Shown piece by piece: positions 39,520-47,078 of a DNA stretch of 64,000 nt (position 1 is its first letter; each line of letters starts with the position of its first letter). Where the stretch lies: the NCBI GenBank assembly GCA_963710975.1, contig CAVQCG010000005.1:930001-994000 (forward strand), given 5' to 3'. The DNA comes from JBBQXH01 sp963710975 (lineage in GTDB: Bacteria > Actinomycetota > Thermoleophilia > Gaiellales > Gaiellaceae). Under the pieces are notes generated by a model. The model had not been told where the DNA came from. It saw only the letters and a program-made list of their open reading frames with translations, and did not search any database. Made by a program: the position numbers and the translations under genes.

Positions 39520-40252
39520 TGCGAAGAGGAACGCCCAGCGTCCCCAGGTCAGTTCGGAGCACGGCCAGGTTCGTAGGATCCTCATGCAGGATCGACGCGA
39601 GGAGAGCGGCCTGCGCGATCCTCAGAGCATCAGCGACGTGGGCGGCGCAGCCCGCTCCTCCGGATGCGATGACCGGAACCGGGACAGCCTCTGCGACGGC
39701 CGCTGTGAGTCCGAGGTCGTAGCCGTCGCGCGTTCCGTCCGCGTCGATGGAGGTGAGAAGAACCTCCCCTGCCCCGAGAGACACTGCTCTCCGGGCCCAG
39801 TCGACAGCCGTTCGACCGGTCGCGCGCGTTCCGGCATGGGAGTAGACCTCTCCACCGGCAGCGTCGATCGCGATGACAACGGCCTGCGAGCCGAGACGGT
39901 CGGCGAGCTCCCCGATCAGCGCTGGACACTCGAGAGCTGCCGAGTTGACGGAGACCTTGTCGGCGCCGGCCTCGAGCAACGCCGCAGCGTCATCGACCGT
40001 GCGAACGCCGCCGCCGACCGTGAACGGAATCGAAAGCCGATCTGCAACGTGACGGATCAGCCCGACGAACGACGCGCGCCCCTCGATTGTCGCTTTCACG
40101 TCGAGGAGTACGAGCTCATCCGCACCGGCGTCGGAGTACGCAGCCCCGAGGTCGACAGGGTCGCCGACGTCGCGGAGGCCTTCGAAGCGCACCCCTTTCA
40201 CAACCCGCCCGCCGGCGACGTCCAGGCAGGGGATCAGGCGCGGGAGAGGCAT
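39509..40252 (-). CDS. hisF: imidazole glycerol phosphate synthase, cyclase subunit
   Basis: The (beta/alpha)8 barrel of 247 residues uses ammonia from HisH to make imidazole glycerol phosphate and [25 protein letters not shown] carries the catalytic first aspartate. [20 protein letters not shown] and [20 protein letters not shown] are phosphate-binding and second-aspartate regions, and [10 protein letters not shown] closes the barrel. It overlaps hisH by 19 bases and hisIE by 11, so the subunits are probably made in step. Confidence 0.95.
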   Translation of the reverse strand: MPLPRLIPCLDVAGGRVVKGVRFEGLRDVGDPVDLGAAYSDAGADELVLLDVKATIEGRASFVGLIRHVADRLSIPFTVGGGVRTVDDAAALLEAGADKVSVNSAALECPALIGELADRLGSQAVVIAIDAAGGEVYSHAGTRATGRTAVDWARRAVSLGAGEVLLTSIDADGTRDGYDLGLTAAVAEAVPVPVIASGGAGCAAHVADALRIAQAALLASILHEDPTNLAVLRTDLGTLGVPLRNAA

Positions 40253-40788
40253 CGCTCGAGGTAGCGAGCGCCGGCTGGGCCGCTCTTCTCAGGGTGGAAC
40301 TGCACGCCGAGGAAGCTCCCGAGAGCTGCCTCGGCAACAACGCCTTCGGACATCGCGGTGGCAGCCGCCGTCTCCGCAGAGTAGGAGTGTGCGAAGTAGT
40401 ACTCTGCGCCGCCCGGCTCGACGGGAGCCCAGCCCATCCGCGGGATGCGACCCTCTCGAAGCCGCACCGCACGGCCCGGCAGGATGCCGAGCCCCTCGAT
40501 TCCGCCGTCCTCCTCGGATTCCTCGAGCGCGAGCTGCAACCCGAGGCAGATTCCGAGCACCGGCCGGTCCAGTCGCACACGCTCCCGAAGGGCCTCGTCG
40601 ATGCCGTTCTCCCGCAGCGTCGCCATCGCGCTTCGCGCCGACCCGACGCCCGGAAGCACCGCCAGATCAGCACGGAGCACCTGTTCCGGGTCGGTACTGA
40701 CGCGAGCCTCGCCGTTCACTCGCTCGATTGCGCGCCGGACCGAACGAACGTTCCCCGCGCCGTAGTCGCAGATCGTCACGACCGTCAC
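40234..40788 (-). CDS. hisH: imidazole glycerol phosphate synthase, glutamine amidotransferase subunit
   Basis: The 184-residue class I amidotransferase delivers ammonia to His[21 protein letters not shown] opens it. [15 protein letters not shown] holds the nucleophile cysteine, and [10 protein letters not shown] holds the His-Glu pair. [13 protein letters not shown] is the oxyanion-strand PGVG. The start is GTG at 40788. Unlike its neighbours it is separated from the upstream hisC-hisB gene by 112 bases that can form an elaborate structure. Confidence 0.95.
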   Translation of the reverse strand: MTVVTICDYGAGNVRSVRRAIERVNGEARVSTDPEQVLRADLAVLPGVGSARSAMATLRENGIDEALRERVRLDRPVLGICLGLQLALEESEEDGGIEGLGILPGRAVRLREGRIPRMGWAPVEPGGAEYYFAHSYSAETAAATAMSEGVVAEAALGSFLGVQFHPEKSGPAGARYLERCLSRA

Positions 40789-40817
40789 GCTTGCGACTCA
40801 CTTCTCACACGATGCGT

Positions 40818-40887
40818 GCCAGACACGCGACCCTGGTCGCGATACGCTTGAACCGGGAGGAGGCAAGGGGTGGCCCCGGCGTCTGGC
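40818..40887 (-). other. structured intercistronic region between hisC-hisB and hisH
   Basis: Inverted repeats are nested. GCCAGAC at 40818-40824 pairs with GTCTGGC at 40881-40887. Inside, CGCGACC at 40826-40832 pairs with GGTCGCG at 40835-40841, and CCGGG at 40853-40857 pairs with CCCGG at 40875-40879. The last stem encloses GGGG/CCCC at 40867-40870 and 40874-40877 as an alternative. The mRNA could fold into an outer stem with two arms. It may be a processing, attenuation or translation-control element; no known RNA family is recognised. Confidence 0.45.
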
Positions 40888-40900
40888 AGGCGCTCGAGGA

Positions 40901-42448
40901 TCACAGGAGCCCCTTCGTCGAGGGAAGGCCAACGCCCTCCTGTCGCACAGCTGCGCGGAGCGCGCGGCCGACCGCTTTGAAGGCCGCCTCCGCGACGTGG
41001 TGCTCGTCGCGACCTGTGGCTTCGACGTGCAGACCGAGTCTCCCCGCCTGGGAAAGGGTCTGAAGCATGTGGCGGGCGAGGCCCGGGTCACGCTCGAGCG
41101 AGCACTCGCACCACGGTCGCCCACCCAGATCCACCGAGGCTCGGGCAAGCGCGTCATCCATTGGAACGACGGCATCGCCGTACCGAGCGATCCCGCGGCG
41201 ATCGCCGAGGCTGCGGTCGAGCGCCTCGCCCAGGGCGAGCGCCTCGTCCTCGGCCGCGTGATGCGCGCCGGTCTCGACGTCACCTGCCCCCTCGAGCACG
41301 AGGTCGAAGCCGGCATGGAACGCGAGCTGCTCCAGGAAGTGGTCGTAGATTCCGGAACCGGTGTCGACGCGAACCCGGCTCGCCCCGTCGAGACCCAGCC
41401 TGATTGCGATTCTCGTCTCGGCCGTCGCCCGCAACGAGCGGACGCGTCGTGCGGACCCGGCCGGGACCGGCGACGATCGATCGAGCGCGCGCGCCAGTGA
41501 GTCGATGAGGAGATCGTCGTCCTCGCGATCGCGTACCGAGATACGGATCCCTTCTGGGAAGAGCCGGACAATGAGTCCGTCGGCTCGAAGCTGATCTCCG
41601 ATCGTCTCCGGATCGGGAAGCGGTACGAAGAGAAAGTTCGCGTGGGAAGGCCACGGATCGAAGCCGAGTGCCTCGAGCGCCTCGGCCAGCCGCTCGCGCT
41701 CCGTTATGACCGGCGTAGTGTCGGGCGGCGCCGCGAGCGCGGCGACCGCGAGCGCAGCCGAGAGCGTCGAAACGGCGAGCGGGGCCTGACGTTGGTTCAG
41801 CTCGCGTGCCGTCTCTGCATCCGCCAGGGCGTATCCGACTCGCGCCCCCGCCAGCCCGAACGCTTTGGAGAACGTCCTGATGACGATGACGCCGTCGTCG
41901 ATCCGATCGGCTGCGGTCACGCCCGCGTACTCGAAGTACGCTTCGTCGACCACGAGCGGGCGAGCCAGCGGAAGCTCGTCGAGCGCCCCACTCGGGTTGT
42001 TCGGTCGGCAGACGAACGTCACGTCCGGATCGCGATCGGAGACCTCCGCGCCGGCGAGCCCAACAGCGATTCGATAGAGGGGATAGGTCGGATCGTCGGC
42101 GATCGCCGCGCGATCTCCATGGCCCAGAAGCGCGCGAGCACAGAGAAGAATCAGGTCGTCCGCACCAGCCCCTAGGACGACGTTGTCGGGATGCACTCCG
42201 GCGTACTCCGCGATCGCATCCAGGAGTCTTGGATAGCCACCGTGGGGATAGGCATTGATCTCTGCAAGGGCGCCGGCGATTGCCCCGGGCCGCGACGACG
42301 GAAGCGGGAGCGGTGACGTGTTCCCGTCGAACCTGATGATCTGGCTCGGATCGAGACCGCTCGATCGGGCGAGCGCCTCACTGGATGGTGCCCAGCGGTA
42401 TGCGGCGAACCCAGCCGGCAGCGGTCTCATCCTCACCGAGCTGCTCAC
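40901..42448 (-). CDS. hisC-hisB: histidinol-phosphate aminotransferase fused to imidazoleglycerol-phosphate dehydratase
   Basis: Residues 1 to about 325 are HisC, a PLP enzyme: NAYPHGGYPRLLDAIAEYAG, FVCRPNNPSGALDELPLARP, VDEAYFEYAG, and TFSKAFGLAGARVGYALA with the PLP lysine. Residues from about 340 to 515 are HisB (dehydratase only): AETRIAIRLGLDGASRVRVD, GSGIYDHFLEQLAFHAG, VETGAHHAAEDEALALGEAL and VVPMDDALARASVDLGGRPW, with the paired-His metal motifs. No stop or start separates them. E. coli HisB is instead fused to a phosphatase. The GTG start overlaps the hisG stop (GTGA). Confidence 0.93.
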   Translation of the reverse strand: MSSSVRMRPLPAGFAAYRWAPSSEALARSSGLDPSQIIRFDGNTSPLPLPSSRPGAIAGALAEINAYPHGGYPRLLDAIAEYAGVHPDNVVLGAGADDLILLCARALLGHGDRAAIADDPTYPLYRIAVGLAGAEVSDRDPDVTFVCRPNNPSGALDELPLARPLVVDEAYFEYAGVTAADRIDDGVIVIRTFSKAFGLAGARVGYALADAETARELNQRQAPLAVSTLSAALAVAALAAPPDTTPVITERERLAEALEALGFDPWPSHANFLFVPLPDPETIGDQLRADGLIVRLFPEGIRISVRDREDDDLLIDSLARALDRSSPVPAGSARRVRSLRATAETRIAIRLGLDGASRVRVDTGSGIYDHFLEQLAFHAGFDLVLEGAGDVETGAHHAAEDEALALGEALDRSLGDRRGIARYGDAVVPMDDALARASVDLGGRPWCECSLERDPGLARHMLQTLSQAGRLGLHVEATGRDEHHVAEAAFKAVGRALRAAVRQEGVGLPSTKGLL

Positions 42449-43284
42449 CCGAGCATCCGCTCGACGGGGACGAGCAGGATCGACGAGGCACCGGCAGCTT
42501 CGAGCTCGGGCAGCAGGCTCCAGACGTCTGCCGCGGGCACGAGCGCGTGGACGGCAACCATCCCGGCCTCGGACAGCGGCAGAATGCTCGGCGCCCGGCC
42601 GCCCGGGACCAGCCGGCAGATCGTCTCGAGTGCCTCCTCCGGCGCGTTCATCATCAGGTACCTGGCTTCGCGAGCATCGACGACGCTCTTCAGAACGGTG
42701 GCGAGCTGGATGGCTGCGTCGTCAGGCTCGGCGGCGCCAATGAGCACCGCCTCGGACGAGAACAGAACGTCGAGAGCGCGCAGCCCGTTTGTCCGCAGCG
42801 TGTTCCCGCTCGAGACAAGATCGATGATCGCGTCGGCAAGCCCGAGCCTCGGAGCCACCTCGACGGATCCTGTGACGTCGACCAGGTCGGCGCTAATACC
42901 GCGTTCGGCCAGAACCTGACTCGCGAGATGGGGGAACACAGTCGCGACTCGCAGTCCTTCGAGGTCGATCAGCGCCTCGGCCGGCGACTCTTGCGGAACT
43001 GCCGCCTGGAGGGTGCAACGCCCGAAGGCAAGACGAAGAAGCTCGCTGACGCACGCACCGCGCTCGCGTACCAGATCCGCGCCGGTGACACCGCAGTCGA
43101 CGACACCGTCCTGGACGTACTCGGGAATGTCAGCTGCCCGTACGAGCAGCACATCGACGGGGGCGTTTCGACATGGGAACGCGAGTGCCCTCTCTCCCGG
43201 AACCTCCGGCCCGAGACCCGCATCGGCAAGCAGCGTGACCGCGGGCTCGCGGAGTCTGCCCTTCGCGGGGATGGCAATCGTCAG
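42445..43284 (-). CDS. hisG: ATP phosphoribosyltransferase, long form
   Basis: HisG commits ATP and PRPP to histidine synthesis. LTIAIPAKGRLREPAVTLLA starts the fold. VLLVRAADIPEYVQDGVVDC and GVTGADLVRERGA form the lobe. ADAIIDLVSSGNTLRTNGLR is the PRPP-binding loop. A C-terminal ACT-like regulatory domain (YLMMNAPEEALETICRLVPG, MVAVHALVPAADVWSLLPEL) marks the long, histidine-inhibited form. Its frame has no ATG, GTG or TTG near the expected start; a CTG overlapping the upstream stop as CTGA at 43281-43284 gives 279 residues and fits the family. Confidence 0.9.
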   Translation of the reverse strand: MTIAIPAKGRLREPAVTLLADAGLGPEVPGERALAFPCRNAPVDVLLVRAADIPEYVQDGVVDCGVTGADLVRERGACVSELLRLAFGRCTLQAAVPQESPAEALIDLEGLRVATVFPHLASQVLAERGISADLVDVTGSVEVAPRLGLADAIIDLVSSGNTLRTNGLRALDVLFSSEAVLIGAAEPDDAAIQLATVLKSVVDAREARYLMMNAPEEALETICRLVPGGRAPSILPLSEAGMVAVHALVPAADVWSLLPELEAAGASSILLVPVERMLG

Positions 43285-43595
43285 GCGTTCGCCATCCGTG
43301 CCTTCTCGCGTTCGATCGCGAGACGGTAGCCCCCTTCGCCGTGGCGGAGCCAGTGTGCGACCCGTGTGACCGTCGTGGTCGAGGCTCCCGTACGGCGGCT
43401 CACCTCGTGATACGGAAGTCCCGTCTCGACCAGTTGCGCCACCTCCCAGCGGTGCGCCATCGCCTCCAACTCCGCGAGCGTGCAGAGATCCCGGAGGAAG
43501 CGCTCCGCCTCGTCCATCGTCTCCAGGCGAAGGATGACCTCGCACAGCTCTCGGATCTCTGGGCTCGCCCACGGGTGTGACTGCTCCTCGGCCAT
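43281..43595 (-). CDS. TrpR-family regulator (YerC/YecD type), likely histidine regulator
   Basis: The 104-residue protein matches the YerC/YecD branch of the TrpR superfamily. LCEVILRLETMDEAERFLRD and LCTLAELEAMAHRWEVAQLV form the helical dimer core. ETGLPYHEVSRRTGASTTTV, then TRVAHWLRHGEGGYRLAIER, is the helix-turn-helix. TrpR-family regulators of histidine genes have been proposed in Firmicutes. Here the gene heads the his run and is divergent from hisA across 19 bases that contain a palindrome, so autoregulation and control of both directions by histidine is a natural inference. Confidence 0.85.
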   Translation of the reverse strand: MAEEQSHPWASPEIRELCEVILRLETMDEAERFLRDLCTLAELEAMAHRWEVAQLVETGLPYHEVSRRTGASTTTVTRVAHWLRHGEGGYRLAIEREKARMANA

Positions 43596-43617
43596 GACGT
43601 GTTAGCATGTTAACATG
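43596..43617. promoter_or_regulatory. divergent his promoter/operator with TrpR-like palindrome
   Basis: Only 19 bases separate the regulator ATG (43595, minus) and the hisA ATG (43615, plus). CATGTTAACATG at 43606-43617 is a perfect 12-base palindrome overlapping the hisA start. Its centre GTTAAC is also the centre of the E. coli trp operator. A second TGTTA lies at 43600-43604. TAGCAT at 43603-43608 sits six bases before the hisA ATG, as a -10 box would for a leaderless mRNA; no Shine-Dalgarno precedes hisA. Confidence 0.6.
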
Positions 43618-44370
43618 ACATCCAAGGGCGTGCAAGCAAGGAGCGGCGCTCGCCCCTTCCAGGTCATCCCTGCCATCGACCTCCTTGGGGACGAGGCGGT
43701 CCGGCTCGAACAGGGCGATTTCTCCAGGATTTCCGTCCGGGCGGGGGATCCAGTTGAGCTGGCGACCCGACTGGGACAGGCGAGTCCGCCCCTCCTCCAC
43801 GTGGTCGACCTCGAAGGAGCGCGCACGGGAAAGATCCGTCCAGACGTCATTGGACGAATCGTCGCCGCTGCAGGGAATGTCCCGGTTCAGGCCTCCGGCG
43901 GCGTGCGTACCGCGGCTGATGCAACACGCCTTCTCGAGGCGGGTGCGTCGCGTGTTGTCGTCGGTACGGCCGCATTTTCGGGTCGTACCGCCCTCGAGCA
44001 CTTCGTCGATGTCATTGGTGCATCGCTCGTCGTCGCGGTCGACATCCGTAATGGGTTCGTCGCGGTCGCGGGGTGGGAGCGATCGTCAGAGCTCACCGTC
44101 AATGAAGCGGTCGCGCGCTGTGGCGAGGCTGGTGCTCCCCGACTGCTCTGCACGGCGATCGATCGAGATGGAACGCTCGCCGGGCCCGACTTCGAGCTCC
44201 TCGAGAGAGTGCAGCAGCTGTCGGGAGTCCCGGTACTTGCGGCCGGGGGAGTCGGCTCGACCGAGGATCTGCGGAAACTGGAGGAGCGAGGACTCGAAGG
44301 CGCGATCGTCGGCCGCGCTCTCCTGGAGGGCAGGATCCCCCTCTCGTTCGTCGCCCCCGGGAGAGCCTAG
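43615..44370 (+). CDS. hisA: phosphoribosyl-ProFAR isomerase
   Basis: The 251-residue barrel isomerises ProFAR to PRFAR. RPFQVIPAIDLLGDEAVRLE has the catalytic first aspartate, with QGDF and VVDLEGARTGKI after it. VQASGGVRTAADATRLLEAG and LLCTAIDRDGTLAGPDFELL give the phosphate site and second aspartate, and VPVLAAGGVGSTEDL the last. Unlike its pathway partners it is on the plus strand, transcribed away from the regulator. It probably starts as a leaderless message. Its stop overlaps the convergent small gene by four bases. Confidence 0.93.
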   Translation: MTSKGVQARSGARPFQVIPAIDLLGDEAVRLEQGDFSRISVRAGDPVELATRLGQASPPLLHVVDLEGARTGKIRPDVIGRIVAAAGNVPVQASGGVRTAADATRLLEAGASRVVVGTAAFSGRTALEHFVDVIGASLVVAVDIRNGFVAVAGWERSSELTVNEAVARCGEAGAPRLLCTAIDRDGTLAGPDFELLERVQQLSGVPVLAAGGVGSTEDLRKLEERGLEGAIVGRALLEGRIPLSFVAPGRA

Positions 44371-44651
44371 CCCTCGGCTCGCCGGCCTCCAGGGCCTCGC
44401 TCGACCCATTCGCGCAGGTCGAACCAGTGCGTGGCGCGGAGTGCGTCCGCGACGGCGGGATCGGTGTGATCCGCGTTGAACACGTGGTGATCGAGATCCG
44501 CACAGATTGCGATCGCATCGAGCGGCACCCCGCTGATGTTGACGAGCGCGTCCGAAGGAAGTCTTGCCTCCGTGACGCTGAAGTGCTTGAAGTGAAGGTC
44601 TGGCGCCATGTCGAGCAGCGCGGGCCAGTCTGGACAGCTACGGGCGCTCAT
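44367..44651 (-). CDS. conserved-looking hypothetical protein, 94 aa
   Basis: ATG at 44651 preceded by GAGG gives MSARSCPDWPALLDMAPDLH, FKHFSVTEARLPSDALVNIS, AIAICADLDHHVFNADHTDP and ATHWFDLREWVERGPG. The pattern of aromatic and acidic residues is protein-like, but no family is known to me. A perfect 18-base palindrome (44654-44671) lies directly before its ribosome site. It may be co-transcribed with hemE. Confidence 0.6.
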   Translation of the reverse strand: MSARSCPDWPALLDMAPDLHFKHFSVTEARLPSDALVNISGVPLDAIAICADLDHHVFNADHTDPAVADALRATHWFDLREWVERGPGGRRAEG

Positions 44652-44653
44652 CC

Positions 44654-44671
44654 TCGGGGGCCGGCCCCCGA
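44654..44671. promoter_or_regulatory. 18-base perfect palindrome before a small gene
   Basis: TCGGGGGCCGGCCCCCGA is self-complementary and ends three bases before the start codon at 44651, covering the ribosome-binding region on the minus strand. It could be a repressor site or an mRNA hairpin hiding the start. Confidence 0.5.
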
Positions 44672-44777
44672 ACAGGGCAGTCGCAGGAGGCGAGACCTGA
44701 GAGCGCGCCCACGGTCGACGGGGCACCGGTGCTCACCGCTTTCACGGCTGGGCGAATGACTCTGCACAGTTCCGAGA

Positions 44778-44939
44778 CTAGCTCACGCGGCGATGGGCAC
44801 CGCCGGTTGGGGTGTCCATTTCGGCGGGTGCTCCAGGGGCCACCCCGTACCACCACCCGCTATCGAGCGTAGCGTCGAAGTCTTCGCGAGTGGCGCTCGG
44901 AACGTGCCAGGCTTCATGACGATCGAAGTCAAAACCCAT
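44778..44939 (-). CDS. possible 53-aa protein overlapping the hemE end
   Basis: The ATG at 44939 lies inside the last codons of hemE (GATGGGTTTTGA) in another frame. The product reads MGFDFDRHEAWHVPSATRED, FDATLDSGWWYGVAPGAPAE and MDTPTGGAHRRVS. Paired tryptophans and balanced charge look protein-like, and the overlap resembles translational coupling. There is no recognised family and no obvious ribosome site, so this is tentative. Otherwise 44672-44928 holds nothing I recognise. Confidence 0.4.
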   Translation of the reverse strand: MGFDFDRHEAWHVPSATREDFDATLDSGWWYGVAPGAPAEMDTPTGGAHRRVS

Positions 44940-45984
44940 CGGCCGCCGGCGCCAGACCCGGCTCGGCGTGGCCGTATTCGCGAACAACCTCGCACAGCCG
45001 GCCGAGATCTCCCGGATCCGTCTGGGGGAGAACCCCGTGCCCGAGGTTGAAGATATGCCCTCGGCGGCCGCGAACGAGATCGAGGATACGACGGGCCTCG
45101 CCGGCGACCCGGTCGAACGGCCCGAGCAGCAGGGTTGGATCGAGATTCCCCTGGACTCCGCGCGCGTCGCCAACCTCCGCCCAACCGCGATCGATCGGCA
45201 CCCGCCAGTCGAGGCCGATGACGTTTCCGCCTGCTGCAGCGAGGTCGGGTAGCAGGTGCGTGCACCCGGTTCCGAAATGGATGGTCGGTACGTCCACCGC
45301 CGCCAGGATCCTGGCGGAGTACGGCGCAACGAACTCCCGGTAGTCGGGTACCGAAAGCGCTCCGACCCACGAGTCGAACAGCTGGATCGCGTCGGCTCCA
45401 GCCTCGGCCTGAGCAGCCACGTACGTCGAGAATCCGTCGGCCAACCGCTCCATCAGCGCGTGCCAGACGTCGGGTGTCCGATACATGCACCGCTTGGTCT
45501 CGAGAAAGCTGCGAGACGGGCGCCCTTCGATCAGATATCCGGCAACCGTGAACGGACCGCCCGCGAACCCGACCACCGCCTTCTCCGGTGGGAGCTCGGC
45601 TCGGACGAGCCGGATCGACTCGAGCGCGAACGGGAGGCTCTCGGCCGGCTCGAGCGACCGCACGCGCTCGACATCGCGCGCCGTCCGGATTGGGGCATCC
45701 ACAACGGGCCCGACGCCCTCGACGAGCTCGACGTCTACCCCCATGCCGAGCATCGGCAGCATGATGTCGGAGTAGATGACCGCCGCATCGACATCATGCG
45801 CCGCGACGGGCTGTAACGTCACCTCGGCGCACACCTCAGGCCGTCGGCAGATCTCGAAGAGGTCGAGTCGCTCGCGAATCCTGCGGTACTCGGGCAGTGA
45901 CCGGCCCGCCTGCCGCATGAACCACACGGGCGTGCGTTCGACGGGTTCGAGCCGCGCAGCCCGGACAAGGAGGGGTCGATCCAC
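44929..45984 (-). CDS. hemE: uroporphyrinogen decarboxylase
   Basis: The 351-residue enzyme converts uroporphyrinogen III to coproporphyrinogen III in heme synthesis. PVWFMRQAGRSLPEYRRIRE near residues 19-38 is the family signature with the substrate arginine. AAVIYSDIMLPMLGMGVDVE includes the catalytic aspartate. IQLFDSWVGALSVPDYREFV, GLDWRVPIDRGWAEVGDARG and HIFNLGHGVLPQTDP follow as expected. It lies 56 bases downstream of the sugar-nucleotide decarboxylase gene. No other heme gene is in the window. Confidence 0.95.
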   Translation of the reverse strand: MDRPLLVRAARLEPVERTPVWFMRQAGRSLPEYRRIRERLDLFEICRRPEVCAEVTLQPVAAHDVDAAVIYSDIMLPMLGMGVDVELVEGVGPVVDAPIRTARDVERVRSLEPAESLPFALESIRLVRAELPPEKAVVGFAGGPFTVAGYLIEGRPSRSFLETKRCMYRTPDVWHALMERLADGFSTYVAAQAEAGADAIQLFDSWVGALSVPDYREFVAPYSARILAAVDVPTIHFGTGCTHLLPDLAAAGGNVIGLDWRVPIDRGWAEVGDARGVQGNLDPTLLLGPFDRVAGEARRILDLVRGRRGHIFNLGHGVLPQTDPGDLGRLCEVVREYGHAEPGLAPAADGF

Positions 45985-46040
45985 AGTCGAAGACTAGCCA
46001 GGCGCAGGCGGCAAACCCGCCGGCAGGGAAACGCCGAGGG

Positions 46041-46988
46041 TTAGCCGCGGGCTGCGTCGACCGGTTCCGGTCGAAGCGATCCGATCGTCCGCCGCAGTCC
46101 GTCCTCGAGCTCGACCTCGGGCTCCCAGCCAAGTACCTGCTTCGCTCTCGTGATATCGGGCTGTCGCACCTGAGGATCGTCCACGGGAAGTGCCTCGAAG
46201 ACGATCTCGCTCTTCGAGGCCGTCACGCTCACGACGAGCTCGGCCAGCTCGAGCAGGGTGCGCTCCTCCGGGTTTCCGATGTTCACCGGGAGGTGCTCAT
46301 CGCTCGCCGCAAGCAAGTAGAGCCCGCGGATCAGGTCGTCGACGTAGCAGAAGCTCCTGGTCTGCGATCCATCGCCAAACACCGTGAGCGGCTTGTTCTC
46401 GAGCGCCTGGCGAACGAATGTCGGGATCGCCCGGCCGTCGTGCGGCCGCATCCTGGGGCCGAAGGTGTTGAAGATGCGGGCGATGCAGGTATCGACGCCT
46501 TGTTGTCGGAGGTACGCCATCGTCATCGCTTCGGCGTACCGTTTCGCTTCGTCGTAGACGCCGCGAGGGCCGATCGGGTTGACGTTTCCCCAGTACGTCT
46601 CGGGCTGAGGATGCACCTGCGGGTCGCCGTACACCTCGCTCGTCGACGCGATGAGGAAGCGCGCCCGCTTGAACTTCGCGAGCCCCAGCGCGTTGTGGGT
46701 GCCGTATGAGCCGACCTTGAGCGTGTGCAGCGGCAGCCGCATGTAGTCGATGGGGCTCGCCGGGCTCGCCAGGTGGAAGACGACGTCGACGGGCTCGTCG
46801 ATCTGCAAGTGCTCCGTCATGTCGTGGCTCATGAACACGAATCGTTCGTCACGGATATGTGTGATGTTCAGGAGCGATCCGGTGTCGAGGTTGTCGACGC
46901 AGATGACCCGGTGATCCCGTGTCAGTAGATAGTCGCAGAGGTGCGAGCCGAGGAAGCCTGCGCCCCCCGTGACGACAGCCGTTCTCAT
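46041..46988 (-). CDS. uxs: UDP-glucuronate decarboxylase (UDP-xylose synthase)
   Basis: The enzyme uses bound NAD to make UDP-xylose from UDP-glucuronate. [20 protein letters not shown] is the nucleotide site, [14 protein letters not shown] the region after strand 2, and [20 protein letters not shown] a family marker. [20 protein letters not shown], then [20 protein letters not shown], carries the Ser/Thr-Tyr-Lys triad. [20 protein letters not shown] and [14 protein letters not shown] follow. Length 315 is normal. It is the last gene of the large glycan cluster before hemE and suggests xylose or a derivative in the polymer. Confidence 0.93.
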   Translation of the reverse strand: MRTAVVTGGAGFLGSHLCDYLLTRDHRVICVDNLDTGSLLNITHIRDERFVFMSHDMTEHLQIDEPVDVVFHLASPASPIDYMRLPLHTLKVGSYGTHNALGLAKFKRARFLIASTSEVYGDPQVHPQPETYWGNVNPIGPRGVYDEAKRYAEAMTMAYLRQQGVDTCIARIFNTFGPRMRPHDGRAIPTFVRQALENKPLTVFGDGSQTRSFCYVDDLIRGLYLLAASDEHLPVNIGNPEERTLLELAELVVSVTASKSEIVFEALPVDDPQVRQPDITRAKQVLGWEPEVELEDGLRRTIGSLRPEPVDAARG

Positions 46989-47078
46989 CGAGTCCCCACC
47001 GTTTCGTCGATCGTAGCCAAGTTCTCGTGTACGCCCCGCATATCGGCAGGGAGTCGGGCAGGCCTTAACCGGACTGGG

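Noticed and set aside
44783..45490. Open frames within hemE in other frames
   Set aside because: They are shadows of hemE; only the last 53 codons beyond the hemE stop have independent protein-like content and were kept as a tentative gene.
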